In this document: one piece after another, positions 33,294 through 43,178 of the stretch
Position numbering within the stretch: the first letter of the stretch is position 1
How the letters are laid out: every line of letters starts with the position of its first letter
Assembly: GCA_016867395.1 (NCBI GenBank)
Contig: VGJS01000024.1
Coordinates: 1 to 57,120 of the forward strand
Length of the DNA: 57,120 nucleotides
Direction of reading: 5' to 3'
DNA from: Candidatus Handelsmanbacteria bacterium
GTDB lineage: Bacteria; Latescibacterota; UBA2968; UBA8231
Made by a program: the position numbers and the translations under genes
Notes under the pieces: generated by a model
Seen by the model: only the letters and a program-made list of their open reading frames with translations
What the model was told of the DNA's origin: nothing
Databases searched by the model: none

Positions 33294-35612
33294 ATGCCAC
33301 CCGCCGCCCCAGACCCCTTTCCCGCCACCGCCAGCCCCCGGCTCTGGGCCGGCTACACCCTCGGCATGCTGCTGCTGGCGTGCCTGTATTTTGGCGACCT
33401 GCGCTCCTATCCCTTCGACGGGGACGACGACACCTACCTGCGCGATAGCGCCGAGATTAGCAAGGACTTCTCCAACCTCCTTTCGCCCAGCCGCTATCCG
33501 GGCCGCCCCCTGGTCAACCTGGTGTTTTGGGTCGGCTACAGCCTGTGGGGGGAATCCCCCGCCCCTTTCCACCTGCTGGTCGCGGCCCTGCATTTGCTGG
33601 TCTCCCTGCTGCTGGCCCGCCTGCTTTTACGCCTGGGCGCCTCCCCGGCGCTGGCCGGGCTGGCCGGACTGCTCTTCCTCGTCAATGTCGCCCACTTCCG
33701 CGCCGTCCAGTGGATCTCCGCCATCGCCTACCCGCTCATGTTCGCCGGCGGGCTGGTCGCCCTGGACTGCTGCCGGCGCTACCTCGACCAAGGGCGGCCC
33801 GCCCTCCTGGCCGCCGCCTACGCGGCCATGCTGCTGGCCGCCCTGGCCCACCCGGCGGTCATCGCCCTGTGGGCCTTTTCCCTCTATCTGTGCTGGAACC
33901 GGGAGCGGCACCTGCGCGGCCCCCTGCTCCACCTACTGCCCCTGGGCGGCCTGCTCCTGCTCGTCATCGCCGGGGTCGTTCATCTCTATCCGGCCACCCC
34001 GCCCGTGGCCGCCGCTGCCCGCCTCCCCGCACCGGGCGAGTTGGCCGCCAACTTCCTCTGGCTTCTGGGCCGATTGATCACGAATGCCCACTGGATCTTC
34101 TCGCCCATCTACCGCTTTGCCTCCTGGGAGTTGGGGGTGGGGGCCGCGTTCCTGGCCGGCCTGCTGGTCCTGGTCTGGCGGGAACAGCCCCTGGTGGCCA
34201 CCTGGGCCCTGTGGACCCTTCTCGCCCTCCTACCCTTCATCACCCCGGCCCCCGCCCTCCTGCGCGACCTCGCCCAGGGCGGCCCCTCGCGCTTCCTCTA
34301 TCTGGCCAGCGCCGGCACTGCCGTGCTGGCAGCCTGGGGCCTGCTCACAGCGGGGTGCTGGCTCCAGAGCCGGCTGGGGCTCCCCTGGGCCAGGGCTCTG
34401 GGGATGGTTGTCCTCCTAGGTCTGCTGGTATCCAGCTTTTTCGCGCTGCGGCGCGCCCAGGACTTCACCCTCTACACCGCCGGCAGGAACTCGCTGGCCA
34501 CCGGCTCGCCGCTGGGAATCGGGCAGCTAGAGCGGGCGGTGGCCACCCAGGACTCCCTGATCGTCCCGCTCGAAGACGCCTATGTGCGCCTGTGCCTGCA
34601 CCTCTTGGGGACCGAGGCCGGCGCCGCCAGCCTGGCGGAGGGGCTGGCCAAGTTCCCGGCCAACCCCACCCTCAACGCCTTCAACCTGGTTTCGCTGTCC
34701 CTTGGGCCGGATGAGGCCCGCCGCGCCGAGGCCGCCTTGAAATTGCAGACCTTCCTCGCCCCGGCCGGCGACCAGCACCTGCCCCTGGTGATTGCCCAGG
34801 GCTATGGCCTCATGGCCCTCAACCTGGCCAAGGACGGCGACCTGGCCAAGGCCATTGCCGGATACCGCCAGGCCCTGGCCTTCAACCCGGCGGACCCGGT
34901 GACCTGGGCCAACCTGGGCACCACCCTCAGGCAACTGCGCCGGTTTCCCGAGGCCATCCAGGCCTATGGCCAGGCCATTCAGCACCGGCCCGGCGACCCC
35001 ATCCTCTACCACAACCTGGGGGCAGCCGCCCAAGCCCAGGGAGACCGCCAGGCCGGCATCGCCGCCTTCGAGCGGGCCGCCGCCCTCGGCTACGACAACG
35101 TCGAAACCTACCTCGGACTTAGCCAACTCTACCAGGAAACCGGTCAACTCGACGACGCCCTGCGCGTCTATGACCAGATCCTTGACCGGAACCTCAAGGG
35201 CGCCAGTGCCGACCTCTACGCCAAAATGGGCACCGACCTGTTCCGATTGGGCAAGATCGACGCTGCGATCCGCGCCTATCGCCAAGCCCTCGGCAAAAAC
35301 CCCGCCGACATGGTTACCCGCGTCAACCTGGGCTGGAACTATTACCTGAAAGGACAGGTGGAGGAGGCCATCGCCCACTATCAGCAGGCCCTCAGCCTCC
35401 AGCCCTCCAGCCAGGCCCAGTTCAACCTCGCCCTGGCCTATCTGAGGCAGGGGTACTTCGAGCAGGCAAAGCAGTCGTACACCGAGGGCATCGCCAAATA
35501 CGGAGCCGACGAAGCCAGGAAGATCGGCGCCGTCGACGACCTCAGGCAGCTCATCGCCCAGGGCATCCAGACCGCCGAGGCGCAGAAACTCCTCGATACC
35601 TACTGGAAATAA
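33294..35612 (+). CDS. TMTC-like membrane glycosyltransferase with TPR repeats, copy 2
   Basis: 772 residues, a paralogue of the preceding gene. The membrane half (about 1-385) repeats its landmarks: GDDDTYLRDSAEISKDFSNLL in place of the acidic loop, GRPLVNLVFWVGYSLWG, and LLFLVNVAHFRAVQWISAIAYPLMF. The TPR half (about 390-772) is shorter than in copy 1, losing several repeats, and contains the shared 234-bp segment. ATG 33294 is chosen because the frame further up overlaps the previous gene and adds nothing hydrophobic; the ribosome-binding site is weak. A stable hairpin follows 5 bases after the stop. Predicted to glycosylate proteins, with the same reservations as copy 1. Confidence 0.75.
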   Translation: MPPAAPDPFPATASPRLWAGYTLGMLLLACLYFGDLRSYPFDGDDDTYLRDSAEISKDFSNLLSPSRYPGRPLVNLVFWVGYSLWGESPAPFHLLVAALHLLVSLLLARLLLRLGASPALAGLAGLLFLVNVAHFRAVQWISAIAYPLMFAGGLVALDCCRRYLDQGRPALLAAAYAAMLLAALAHPAVIALWAFSLYLCWNRERHLRGPLLHLLPLGGLLLLVIAGVVHLYPATPPVAAAARLPAPGELAANFLWLLGRLITNAHWIFSPIYRFASWELGVGAAFLAGLLVLVWREQPLVATWALWTLLALLPFITPAPALLRDLAQGGPSRFLYLASAGTAVLAAWGLLTAGCWLQSRLGLPWARALGMVVLLGLLVSSFFALRRAQDFTLYTAGRNSLATGSPLGIGQLERAVATQDSLIVPLEDAYVRLCLHLLGTEAGAASLAEGLAKFPANPTLNAFNLVSLSLGPDEARRAEAALKLQTFLAPAGDQHLPLVIAQGYGLMALNLAKDGDLAKAIAGYRQALAFNPADPVTWANLGTTLRQLRRFPEAIQAYGQAIQHRPGDPILYHNLGAAAQAQGDRQAGIAAFERAAALGYDNVETYLGLSQLYQETGQLDDALRVYDQILDRNLKGASADLYAKMGTDLFRLGKIDAAIRAYRQALGKNPADMVTRVNLGWNYYLKGQVEEAIAHYQQALSLQPSSQAQFNLALAYLRQGYFEQAKQSYTEGIAKYGADEARKIGAVDDLRQLIAQGIQTAEAQKLLDTYWK
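35028..35261 (+). repeat. 234-bp segment shared with 32681-32914 (copy 2)
   Basis: This is the second copy of the near-identical TPR-coding segment; it starts GCCCAAGCCCAGGGAGACCG and ends at GGGCAAGATCGAC. See copy 1 for the comparison. Confidence 0.85.
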
Positions 35613-35642
35613 AAAAGGCGCGCAAGTCTTCACCCGCGCGCC
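35611..35642 (-). terminator. Intrinsic terminator after gltD
   Basis: Arms GGCGCGC (35617-35623) and GCGCGCC (35636-35642) form a 7-bp stem with a 12-base loop. Read on the minus strand it is followed by six T (35616-35611), 24 bases after the gltD stop. Read on the plus strand it lies just behind the TMTC copy 2 stop but lacks a T run, so it serves the minus strand best. Confidence 0.8.
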
Positions 35643-35665
35643 CGCACTTAGGGGAGAAAAGAGGC

Positions 35666-37159
35666 TTAGGGCAACTGGGTCTGCCCCATCAGGTAGCGGT
35701 CGCATTCGCGCGCCGCCCCGCGCCCCTCGTTGATGGCCCACACCACCAGGCTCTGGCCCCGCCGCATGTCCCCGGCGGCGAAGACCCCCTCGACGTTGGT
35801 GGCGAAACTCCCGTGCTGGGCCTTGGCGTTGGAGCGCTCGTCCTTCTCGACGCTGAGCTGGTCGAGGACCTCGGCCTCTGGCCCGCTGAAGCCCAGGGCC
35901 AGGAGCACGAGTTGGGCCGGGATGATCCGCTCGCTGCCGGCCACGTTCCTGGGCGCGGACCGACCGTTCTCGCCCTTGACCCACTCCACCTGCACCATTT
36001 CGATGGCCTTAATGTGGCCTTCCTCGTTGCCGATGAATTTGGTGGTCTGCACCGCGTACGCGCGCGGGTCCTCCCCCCACAGGGCCTTAGCCTCCTCCTG
36101 GCCGTAGTCGAGTCGGTAGATCCTGGGCCACTCGGGCCAGGGATTGTTGGGGGCCCGCTCGAGGGGCGGCATGGGCACGATTTCGAGCTGCAGGAGGCTC
36201 TTGCAGCCGTGGCGCATGGAGGTGCCCACGCAGTCGGTGCCGGTGTCGCCGCCGCCGATGACGATAACGTCCTTGCCCTTGGCCGAGATATAGGCCCCGT
36301 CGGCGTGGCCCGAATCCAGCAGGCTCTTGGTGTTGGCGTGCAGGAAGGGCACCGCCATGTGGATGCCCTTGAGGCTGCGGCCCTCCGTCTTGGTAAAAAA
36401 GTCGTTGGGCTTGGTGGCCCCGCAGCACAACACAATGGCGTCGAATTCCCCGCGCAACTGGGCCGCGGGAATGTCCTTGCCGATCTCCACCCCGGTGACG
36501 AAGTTGACCCCCTCGGCGGCCATCAGGTCCACCCGGCGCTGCACCACCTGCTGCTTGTCCAGCTTCATGTTGGGGATGCCGTACATCAGCAACCCGCCGA
36601 TGCGGTCGGCCCGCTCGAAGACCGTCACCCAATGACCGGCCCGGTTGAGCTGGTCGGCGCAGGCCAGGCCCGAAGGACCCGAGCCAACCACGGCCACCTT
36701 CTTGCCGGTGCGCTTCTCGGGGGGTTGGGGCGCCACCCAGCCCTCCTCAAAGGCTTTGTCGATGATGGTGGCCTCGATGTTCTTGATGGTGACCGGCTTC
36801 TCGTTGAGCCCCAGCACGCAGGAGCCCTCGCAGGGGGCCGGGCACACCCGCCCTGTGAACTCGGGGAAGTTGTTGGTCTTGAGCAGCCGTTCTAGGGCCT
36901 CGCGCCACAGGCCGCGGTAGACCAGGTCGTTCCACTCGGGGATCAGGTTGTTGATGGGGCAACCCGAGGCCATGCCGCTGATCAGCGCCCCGGTGTGACA
37001 GAAGGGCACGCCACAGTCCATGCAGCGGGCCCCCTGCTCCTGCAGCCGCTCCTCGGGAAAGTGGAGGTGGAACTCCCGCCAGTCGCGCACCCGCTCCAGC
37101 GGGTCGCGGTCCGCCGGCAACTCGCGCTGGTGCTCCATGAATCCGGTTGGTTTGCCCAT
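35666..37159 (-). CDS. gltD: Glutamate synthase small (beta) subunit
   Basis: 497 residues. The N-terminal iron-sulfur part has [10 protein letters not shown] (residues about 40-49), [18 protein letters not shown] and CPAPCEGSC, the two [4Fe-4S] cysteine sets. The FAD domain has [28 protein letters not shown] and [15 protein letters not shown]; the NADPH domain has [21 protein letters not shown]; and the C-terminal FAD segment is [21 protein letters not shown]. It feeds electrons from NADPH to GltB for making glutamate from glutamine and 2-oxoglutarate. ATG 37159 follows a GGAGA site and lies 14 bases after the gltB stop, the usual gltBD operon order. An intrinsic terminator follows. Confidence 0.97.
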   Translation of the reverse strand: MGKPTGFMEHQRELPADRDPLERVRDWREFHLHFPEERLQEQGARCMDCGVPFCHTGALISGMASGCPINNLIPEWNDLVYRGLWREALERLLKTNNFPEFTGRVCPAPCEGSCVLGLNEKPVTIKNIEATIIDKAFEEGWVAPQPPEKRTGKKVAVVGSGPSGLACADQLNRAGHWVTVFERADRIGGLLMYGIPNMKLDKQQVVQRRVDLMAAEGVNFVTGVEIGKDIPAAQLRGEFDAIVLCCGATKPNDFFTKTEGRSLKGIHMAVPFLHANTKSLLDSGHADGAYISAKGKDVIVIGGGDTGTDCVGTSMRHGCKSLLQLEIVPMPPLERAPNNPWPEWPRIYRLDYGQEEAKALWGEDPRAYAVQTTKFIGNEEGHIKAIEMVQVEWVKGENGRSAPRNVAGSERIIPAQLVLLALGFSGPEAEVLDQLSVEKDERSNAKAQHGSFATNVEGVFAAGDMRRGQSLVVWAINEGRGAARECDRYLMGQTQLP

Positions 37160-37173
37160 GATCTCTCCTCTGC

Positions 37174-40100
37174 TCAACGCACCGCGGCGGCTTCGCCGAC
37201 GCTCTCGCGGAAGGCGGCCATCATCGCCTCCTCCCCTTCCAGTCCCTGGGCCTGCACCTTCTTGAGGGCCTGGAGGATCTTATCGTAGTCCCGGGGCATG
37301 ACCTTGACGAAGCGGGGCACCATCTCCTCCCACAAGGCCAACACCCGCCAACCTAGCTTGCTGCGGGTGTACTCGGCGTGGCGGCGGATCATCCGCTCCA
37401 CCGCCTCGATCTCTTCGGGGTCCTCCAGGCGCAAGAGGTCCACCATCTCCTGGTTGCAGTGGCCCGCAAAGTCACCCGCCTCGTCCAGCACGTAGGCCAC
37501 CCCGCCCGACATGCCGGCGGCGAAGTTGCGCCCGGTTTTCCCCAGCACCACCACCCGGCCGCCAGTCATGTACTCGCAGCCGTGGTCCCCCACCGCCTCG
37601 ATCACCGCGTGGACCCCGCTGTTGCGCACGCAGAAGCGCTCCCCGGCTATGCCGCTGATAAAGGCCTCGCCGCTGGTGGCCCCGTAGAAGGCCACATTGC
37701 CGATGATGATGTTCTCCTCCGGGACAAAGGTCGCCCCTTCGGGCGGGTAGAGGACGAGCCGCCCTCCTGAAAGCCCCTTGCCGAAGTAGTCGTTGGCGTC
37801 CCCCTCCAGCTCCAGGGTGAGGCCGGGCGGGATGAAGGCGCCAAAGCTCTGGCCCGCCGAGCCCTGGAAGTGCAGGTGGATAGTGTCGGCCGGCAGCCCC
37901 GCCGGCCCGTGCCGCCGGGTCAGTTCGCTGCCCAGGATGGTGCCCACCGTGCGGTTGACGTTGCGGATGGGCAGGGTGGCCTTAACCTTCTTGCCCTCGG
38001 CTAAGGCCGGCTCGCACAGGTCGAGCAGCACCTGGTTGTCCAGGGCGTTCTCCAGGCCGTGGTTCTGGGGCACCTGGCAGTAGCGCCCCACCTCGGGACC
38101 CCCCTGGGCCGGATACAGAATCTTGGAGAAGTCCAGTCCCCTGGCCTTCCAGTGGTCGATGGCCTTCCTGGGCTCCACCTTGTCCACCCGCCCCACCATC
38201 TGGTTGATGGTGCGGAAGCCAAGCCGAGCCATGTGCTCGCGCAGGTCCTGGGCCATGAAGCGCATGAAGTTGACCACGTACTGCGGGTCGCCACTGAACT
38301 TCTTGCGCAGTTCCGGGTTCTGGGTGGCCACCCCCACCGGGCAGGTGTCGAGGTGGCAGACGCGCATCATGATGCAACCCAGGGTCACCAGCGCGGTGGT
38401 GGCAAAGCCGAACTCCTCGGCGCCCAGCAACGCGGCGATGGCCACGTCGCGGCCGGTCTTGAGCTGGCCGTCGGCCTCCACGGCGATGCGGTTGCGCAAT
38501 TTGTTGAGCACCAGCACCTGGTGGGTCTCGGCCAGGCCCAGTTCCCAGGGCAGGCCGGCGTGTTTGATGCTGGTCTGCGGCGAGGCCCCGGTGCCCCCGT
38601 CGTAGCCGCTGATCAGCACCACGTCGGCGTGGCCCTTGGCCACGCCCGCGGCGATCACCCCCACCCCCACCTCGGAGACCAGCTTGACGCTGATGCGGGC
38701 GCGGTGGTTGGCATTCTTGAGATCGTGGATGAGCTGGGCCAGGTCCTCGATGGAGTAGATGTCGTGGTGGGGCGGCGGCGAGATCAGCTCCACCCCTGGC
38801 GTGGCGTAGCGCACCTTGGCGATCCAGGGATAGACCTTGCGCCCGGGCAATTCGCCGCCCTCGCCGGGCTTGGCGCCCTGGGCCATCTTGATCTGCAATT
38901 CGCGGGCGTTGACCAGGTAGTTGCTGGTCACGCCAAAACGGGCTGAGGCCACCTGCTTGATGGCGCTGTTGCGCGAGTCGCCGTTGGGGTCCAGGGTGTA
39001 GCGGGCTGGGTCCTCGCCGCCCTCGCCGGTGTTGCTCTTGCCGCCGATGCGATTCATGGCGATGGCCAGGGCCTCGTGGGCCTCCTTGCTGATCGACCCA
39101 TAGGACATCGCCCCGCTCTTGAAGCGCTTACAGATCTCCTCCACCGGCTCCACCTCGTCGATGGGGACGGGCTCGGCGGCGTACTTGAGTTCCAAAAGCC
39201 CGCGCAGGGTGGCCATCTGGCGCGACTGGTCGTCGATCAGCGCGGTGTAATCTTTGAAGATGGCGTAGTTGTTGGTGCGGCAGGCCAGTTGCAGTTTGTG
39301 GATGGTCTGCGGGTTGAAAAGGTGGTGCTCTCCGTCCTGGCGCCACTGGTAGTGGCCGCCCACCTCGAGGGTGTGGGCGTTGGTCGGGATCCGCGGAAAG
39401 GCGCGGTCGTGCCTGGACTGGGCCTCCTGGGCGATAACCTCCAGCCCCACCCCGCCGACCCGCGAGTCGGTCCAGGTGAAGTAGCGGGCTATCACCTCCT
39501 GGCTGAGCCCCAAGGCCTCGAAGATCTGGGCGCCGCGATAGGATTTGAAGGTGGATATGCCCATCTTGGACATCACCTTGACCACCCCCTTAACCGCGGA
39601 CTTGTTGTAGGTCTTCACCGCCTCCTCCCAGCTCAACTTCTCCAGCAGGCCCTCGCGGATCATGACGGCCAGCCCCTGGTAGACCATATACGGGTTGATG
39701 GCCTGGGCCCCGTAGCCGATGAGCAGGCAGAAGTGGTGCACCTCGCGCGGCTCGCCCGACTCGACCACCAGGCCCACCCGTGTACGTGTGCCCTGGCGGA
39801 GGAGGTGGTGGTGCAGCCCGGCCACGGCCAGCAGGGCCGGGAGGGGTACCTGGTGGCTGTCCACGCCGCGATCCGAGAGGATCAGAATGGTCATCCCCTC
39901 CGCGATAGCCCGGTCCGCGGCCTGGAAGAGCGCCTCCATGCCCGCCTCCAATCCCTGGGCCCCGGAGCCGGACTTGAAGAAGATCGGCAGGGTGCGGCAG
40001 CGGAAACCGGGCCGTTCGAAGGCGCGCAGCTTTTCCAACTCGTGGTCCTTGAGGATGGGGCTCCTGAGCCGGAGCTGCCGGCAGCTCTCCGGGCCCGGAT

Positions 40101-41769
40101 CGATCAGGTTGCCCTCAGCCCCCAGGGTGGTCTCGGTGGCGGTGGTCAGATCCTCGCGGATGGGGTCAATCGGCGGATTGGTCACCTGGGCGAAGAGCTG
40201 CTTGAAGTAGTCGTAGAGCAGCTGGGGCCGATCCGAGAGCACGGCCAGGGCCGTATCGTTGCCCATCGAGCCCACTGGGTCGCGGCCCAGCCGGGCCATG
40301 GGGCCCAGGAAGACCCGCAGGTCCTCAAAGGTGTAGCCGAAAGCCTGCTGCAACTTGAGCACCTCTTCGTGCGACAGGTGGTGCTCCTGGTGGGGCGCCT
40401 CTGGCAAGGACTCGAAGCGCACTAGGTGCTGGCCCAGCCACTGCCGGTAGGGCTGCTGGGCGGCAATCTGCTCCTTCAACTCCACGTCGCTGATGATCCG
40501 CCCCTCTTCGGTGTCGATGAGGAACATGCGCCCCGGCTGAAGGCGGCCCTTGCTCTCCACCTGCTCGGGCGGCACGTCGAGCACCCCCACCTCCGAGGCC
40601 ATCACCACCAGATCGTCCTTGGTCACATAGTAACGCGAGGGCCGCAGGCCGTTGCGGTCCAGCACCGCCCCCACCCGCACCCCGTCGGTGAAGGCGATGG
40701 AGGCCGGCCCATCCCAGGGCTCCATCAGGCAGCTGTGGTACTCGTAGAAGGCCCGCTTGGTGTCGCTCATATGCTCGTGGTTCTCCCAGGGCTCGGGGAT
40801 CATCATCATCGCCGCGTGGGGCAGAGAGCGCCCAGAGAGGGTGAGGAATTCGAGGCAGTTGTCGAACTTGGCCGAGTCGCTGCCGTCCGGGTAAATGACG
40901 GGGAAGAGTTTTTTGATGTCATCCCCGAAAAGCTCGGACTGGAGCATGGACTGGCGGGCCAGCATCCAGTTCTGGTTGCCGCGCAGGGTATTGATCTCGC
41001 CGTTGTGGATCAGGTAGCGGTAGGGATGGGCCCTCTCCCAACTGGGGAAGGTGTTGGTGCTGAAGCGCGAATGCACCAGGGCCAGCCCGCTCTCCACCAA
41101 AGGGTCGGCCAGGTCCGGGTAGAAGGTCTTCAACTGGGTGGCGGTGAGCATGCCCTTGTAGATAATGGTCTTGTAGGAGAGGCTGGGCACGTAGAACCAC
41201 TCGCCCCCCGGCATGTCGCCGTAGCGGATCTCGCGGGTAGCCCGCCGGCGGATGACGTAGAGCTTGCGCTCAAAGGCCATGTCGTCGGCCAGCCCTGGGC
41301 CGCGGCCTATGAAGATCTGGCGCACAAAGGGCTCCGAGATCTTGGCCGTGGGGCCCAGGTAGATGTTGTCGGTGGGCACGGTGCGCCAACCCAGCACCTG
41401 CTGGCCTTCTTCCTGCACCACCTGCTCCAAGCGCTTCTCGCAGGCGCGGCGCCGGTCCCGGTCGTGGGGCAGAAAGACCATGCCCACCCCGTACTCCCCT
41501 GTCTTGGGCAGGTGGATCTCCAGGCCGTCGCAGGTGTGGCGCAGGAACTCGTCGGGCACCTGGAGCAGGATGCCGGCCCCATCGCCGGTGTTGTCCTCGC
41601 AGCCGCAGGCCCCGCGGTGGTCGAGGTTGACCAGCACGCTGAGGGCCTGGTGGACGAGCTGGTGCGATTTCTCACCCTTAACGTTGACCACAAAGCCGAT
41701 GCCGCAGGCCTCGTGCTCGTGCTCGGGGTTGTAGAGGCCCTGGGCCGGGGGTAGGCCTGGATTGCTCAT
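37174..41769 (-). CDS. gltB: Glutamate synthase large (alpha) subunit
   Basis: 1531 residues, full length. The N-terminal glutaminase domain starts after a 21-residue propeptide at Cys22 in [11 protein letters not shown], the nucleophile freed by processing; [19 protein letters not shown] and [11 protein letters not shown] are family motifs. A central linker leads to the FMN-binding synthase domain with [17 protein letters not shown] and [10 protein letters not shown], then the [3Fe-4S] cysteines [15 protein letters not shown], and the C-terminal beta-helix domain with [10 protein letters not shown] and GGRVVVLG. It makes two glutamates from glutamine and 2-oxoglutarate. ATG 41769 is preferred because of the propeptide and the AAAGGG upstream; the extra open frame further up is leader RNA. 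Confidence 0.98.
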   Translation of the reverse strand: MSNPGLPPAQGLYNPEHEHEACGIGFVVNVKGEKSHQLVHQALSVLVNLDHRGACGCEDNTGDGAGILLQVPDEFLRHTCDGLEIHLPKTGEYGVGMVFLPHDRDRRRACEKRLEQVVQEEGQQVLGWRTVPTDNIYLGPTAKISEPFVRQIFIGRGPGLADDMAFERKLYVIRRRATREIRYGDMPGGEWFYVPSLSYKTIIYKGMLTATQLKTFYPDLADPLVESGLALVHSRFSTNTFPSWERAHPYRYLIHNGEINTLRGNQNWMLARQSMLQSELFGDDIKKLFPVIYPDGSDSAKFDNCLEFLTLSGRSLPHAAMMMIPEPWENHEHMSDTKRAFYEYHSCLMEPWDGPASIAFTDGVRVGAVLDRNGLRPSRYYVTKDDLVVMASEVGVLDVPPEQVESKGRLQPGRMFLIDTEEGRIISDVELKEQIAAQQPYRQWLGQHLVRFESLPEAPHQEHHLSHEEVLKLQQAFGYTFEDLRVFLGPMARLGRDPVGSMGNDTALAVLSDRPQLLYDYFKQLFAQVTNPPIDPIREDLTTATETTLGAEGNLIDPGPESCRQLRLRSPILKDHELEKLRAFERPGFRCRTLPIFFKSGSGAQGLEAGMEALFQAADRAIAEGMTILILSDRGVDSHQVPLPALLAVAGLHHHLLRQGTRTRVGLVVESGEPREVHHFCLLIGYGAQAINPYMVYQGLAVMIREGLLEKLSWEEAVKTYNKSAVKGVVKVMSKMGISTFKSYRGAQIFEALGLSQEVIARYFTWTDSRVGGVGLEVIAQEAQSRHDRAFPRIPTNAHTLEVGGHYQWRQDGEHHLFNPQTIHKLQLACRTNNYAIFKDYTALIDDQSRQMATLRGLLELKYAAEPVPIDEVEPVEEICKRFKSGAMSYGSISKEAHEALAIAMNRIGGKSNTGEGGEDPARYTLDPNGDSRNSAIKQVASARFGVTSNYLVNARELQIKMAQGAKPGEGGELPGRKVYPWIAKVRYATPGVELISPPPHHDIYSIEDLAQLIHDLKNANHRARISVKLVSEVGVGVIAAGVAKGHADVVLISGYDGGTGASPQTSIKHAGLPWELGLAETHQVLVLNKLRNRIAVEADGQLKTGRDVAIAALLGAEEFGFATTALVTLGCIMMRVCHLDTCPVGVATQNPELRKKFSGDPQYVVNFMRFMAQDLREHMARLGFRTINQMVGRVDKVEPRKAIDHWKARGLDFSKILYPAQGGPEVGRYCQVPQNHGLENALDNQVLLDLCEPALAEGKKVKATLPIRNVNRTVGTILGSELTRRHGPAGLPADTIHLHFQGSAGQSFGAFIPPGLTLELEGDANDYFGKGLSGGRLVLYPPEGATFVPEENIIIGNVAFYGATSGEAFISGIAGERFCVRNSGVHAVIEAVGDHGCEYMTGGRVVVLGKTGRNFAAGMSGGVAYVLDEAGDFAGHCNQEMVDLLRLEDPEEIEAVERMIRRHAEYTRSKLGWRVLALWEEMVPRFVKVMPRDYDKILQALKKVQAQGLEGEEAMMAAFRESVGEAAAVR

Positions 41770-41823
41770 GGCGTGCCCTTTCTGCTCACGCTGGGCCGGC
41801 CCGTTGCCGGCTGCTCTGTGGGG

Positions 41824-41872
41824 AAAAATAAAAAAACCACCGGCGATCAGCGCCCTCGGCGCGACCTCTGGT
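41824..41872 (-). terminator. Terminator-like hairpin in the gltB leader
   Basis: On the minus strand a stem (GCGCC/GGCGC at 41850-41862 with a 3-base loop, extended by GG/CC and TGGT/ACCA after internal loops) is followed by seven T, an A and five T (41836-41824). It lies about 54 bases before the gltB ATG and downstream of the predicted promoter at 42037-42008, so RNA polymerase must pass it to reach gltB. This arrangement suits attenuation control. Confidence 0.55.
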
Positions 41873-42007
41873 CTGGCTCGGACCGAAAAACCTGGGTTAC
41901 CTGCAGGATCTGCGGAGGGAATTAGGACGGGGGGTTGGCCCCCAGGGCCACTCTCTGCGGGCTGCCGGGGCCAACTGCACCCCCAAGGCAAGGCTGCAAG
42001 GTGGGGT

Positions 42008-42037
42008 ATAATATAATCGGAGTTATATGCCTGTCAA
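42008..42037 (-). promoter_or_regulatory. Promoter of gltBD
   Basis: A perfect -35 TTGACA (42037-42032) is followed on the minus strand by a run reading ATTATATTATA. The -10 is either TATATT with a 16-base spacer or TATTAT with an 18-base spacer. The expected start near 42001-42003 gives a leader of roughly 230 bases before gltB. Two palindromes lie directly upstream. Confidence 0.7.
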
Positions 42038-42052
42038 TCATTTTTTTCCATC

Positions 42053-42109
42053 AATTTGCGGTGTTCCGCAAATTTTTCCCTTCCTATGGCGAAAATTTGG
42101 CCTAAATTT
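42053..42109. promoter_or_regulatory. Two palindromes in the gltB/regulator intergenic region
   Basis: AATTTGCGG and CCGCAAATT (42053-42061 and 42066-42074) form a perfect 9-bp inverted repeat around TGTT. AAATTTGG and CCTAAATTT (42093-42109) form a near-perfect second one. They sit just upstream of the gltB -35 and before the regulator start. Good operator candidates for the divergent regulator; the first could alternatively act as a plus-strand terminator because TTT follows it. Confidence 0.55.
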
Positions 42110-42129
42110 ATCATTTCCACCCGAACGAT

Positions 42130-42720
42130 ATGAAAGTTTATGTCATGCGCAAGTTCGACGAGCAGGAGCGCCAAATCATCCGCGCGCTGATCCGCAACTC
42201 CCGCTTCTCCGACAACAAGATCAGCGCCCTGACCGGGGTGCCTGTGCGCACGGTCAGCCGCAAGCGGGCCCGGCTGGAGCAGGAGGGCATCCTCTCCTAT
42301 TACGCGGCGGTGGAGATGCAGGCCCACGGCACGGCCCGCTACAACACCCAGCACATGATCATCATCAAGTTCAAGCTGGGGGTCACCCGCAGCCAGTTGG
42401 TCCAAGAGATCCGCAGCGAGCCGAACGTTGCCAACGTCTTCAGCGAATTGATCCGCGACAGCTACATGGCCGAGACCGACGGCCATATCGCCCTGGTGAT
42501 GGTGCTGGAGGGGGAGTCGGACAGCGATGTGGTTGAAAATCTGCAGGGCAAGATCATCCCCTCCCTCAAGAAGAATCACGGCGAGGACTCCATCGTCGAG
42601 CTGCGCACCATCCGCCTACTGGGCCCCATCCGGCGGGAGCACAACTACCTGCCGATGGTCAACATGCACCACGGGGTGCTTCGCGACGACTGGCCCGACG
42701 AGGCGATTTTTGTGGAGTAG
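42130..42720 (+). CDS. AsnC/Lrp-family transcription regulator
   Basis: 196 residues. The N-terminal helix-turn-helix reads DEQERQIIRALIRNSRFSDNKISALTGVPVRTVSRKRARLEQEGIL, the classic AsnC/Lrp layout (residues about 8-55). The C-terminal part, with MIIIKFKLGVTRSQLVQEI and HIALVMVLEGESDSDVVENL, should be the ligand-binding beta-alpha-beta domain, though it is longer and less typical than RAM domains, extending to a tail ending PDEAIFVE. Lrp in E. coli activates gltBDF, so its divergent placement from gltB strongly suggests control of glutamate synthase and of itself through the palindromes in between. ATG 42130 lacks a clear ribosome-binding site; ATG 42145 is possible. It converges with the lipoprotein gene. 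Confidence 0.8.
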   Translation: MKVYVMRKFDEQERQIIRALIRNSRFSDNKISALTGVPVRTVSRKRARLEQEGILSYYAAVEMQAHGTARYNTQHMIIIKFKLGVTRSQLVQEIRSEPNVANVFSELIRDSYMAETDGHIALVMVLEGESDSDVVENLQGKIIPSLKKNHGEDSIVELRTIRLLGPIRREHNYLPMVNMHHGVLRDDWPDEAIFVE

Positions 42721-42731
42721 GGCGGGTGCCC

Positions 42732-43178
42732 TCACAGCGATTCTGCCGGCGGGGTGATGCGGATCTTAAGGGTGGTCTGGGCGTGCTGGAAGAGGGCAAT
42801 AATCTCCCCCTGGTTCTGCGGGGTGGCCCTGGGCGAGGCCTGGAAGATCACCCAGTTCTCGTAGATGCTGGATACCCCGAACGCGGCGCTGTCGGCGGTG
42901 CCGGCAAAGGCCACCACCAACTGCACGGGCGCCAGCGCGCCGTTGTTGACCAGGAACTTGAGGGTGTCCACCAGGCCGTGTTCCAGCGGGCCGGCCAAGC
43001 TCTCCACCCGCACGCGCACCGGCAGCATCTCGCCGGGATGGAGCCAGTTCTTCTCGGTCTGTAGCGACAGGGCAAAGCGGTTGTCCGCCGTAAACCGGGT
43101 CACCTGCTGGTCCGGTTCGGCGCAGCCGGCCAGGAGCAGGGCAGCCAAGAGCCAGCGCAGCGCGTTCATCGTCTTCAA
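42732..43178 (-). CDS. Lipoprotein translationally coupled to the secretin
   Basis: 148 residues. The N-terminus MKTMNALRWLLAALLLAGCAEP is a lipoprotein signal with lipobox LLAGC (Cys at about residue 19). The rest is a single domain of beta-strand character, with LSLQTEKNWLHPGEMLPVRVRVESLAG and LVVAFAGTADSAAFG, of no family I recognise. The start is TTG 43178: AGGAGG lies 5 bases upstream and TTGA overlaps the secretin stop, whereas ATG 43169 is 14 bases from that site. Coupling to the secretin suggests a pilotin-like or secretin-associated lipoprotein, but no sequence similarity supports the pilotin idea. Confidence 0.75.
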   Translation of the reverse strand: MKTMNALRWLLAALLLAGCAEPDQQVTRFTADNRFALSLQTEKNWLHPGEMLPVRVRVESLAGPLEHGLVDTLKFLVNNGALAPVQLVVAFAGTADSAAFGVSSIYENWVIFQASPRATPQNQGEIIALFQHAQTTLKIRITPPAESL

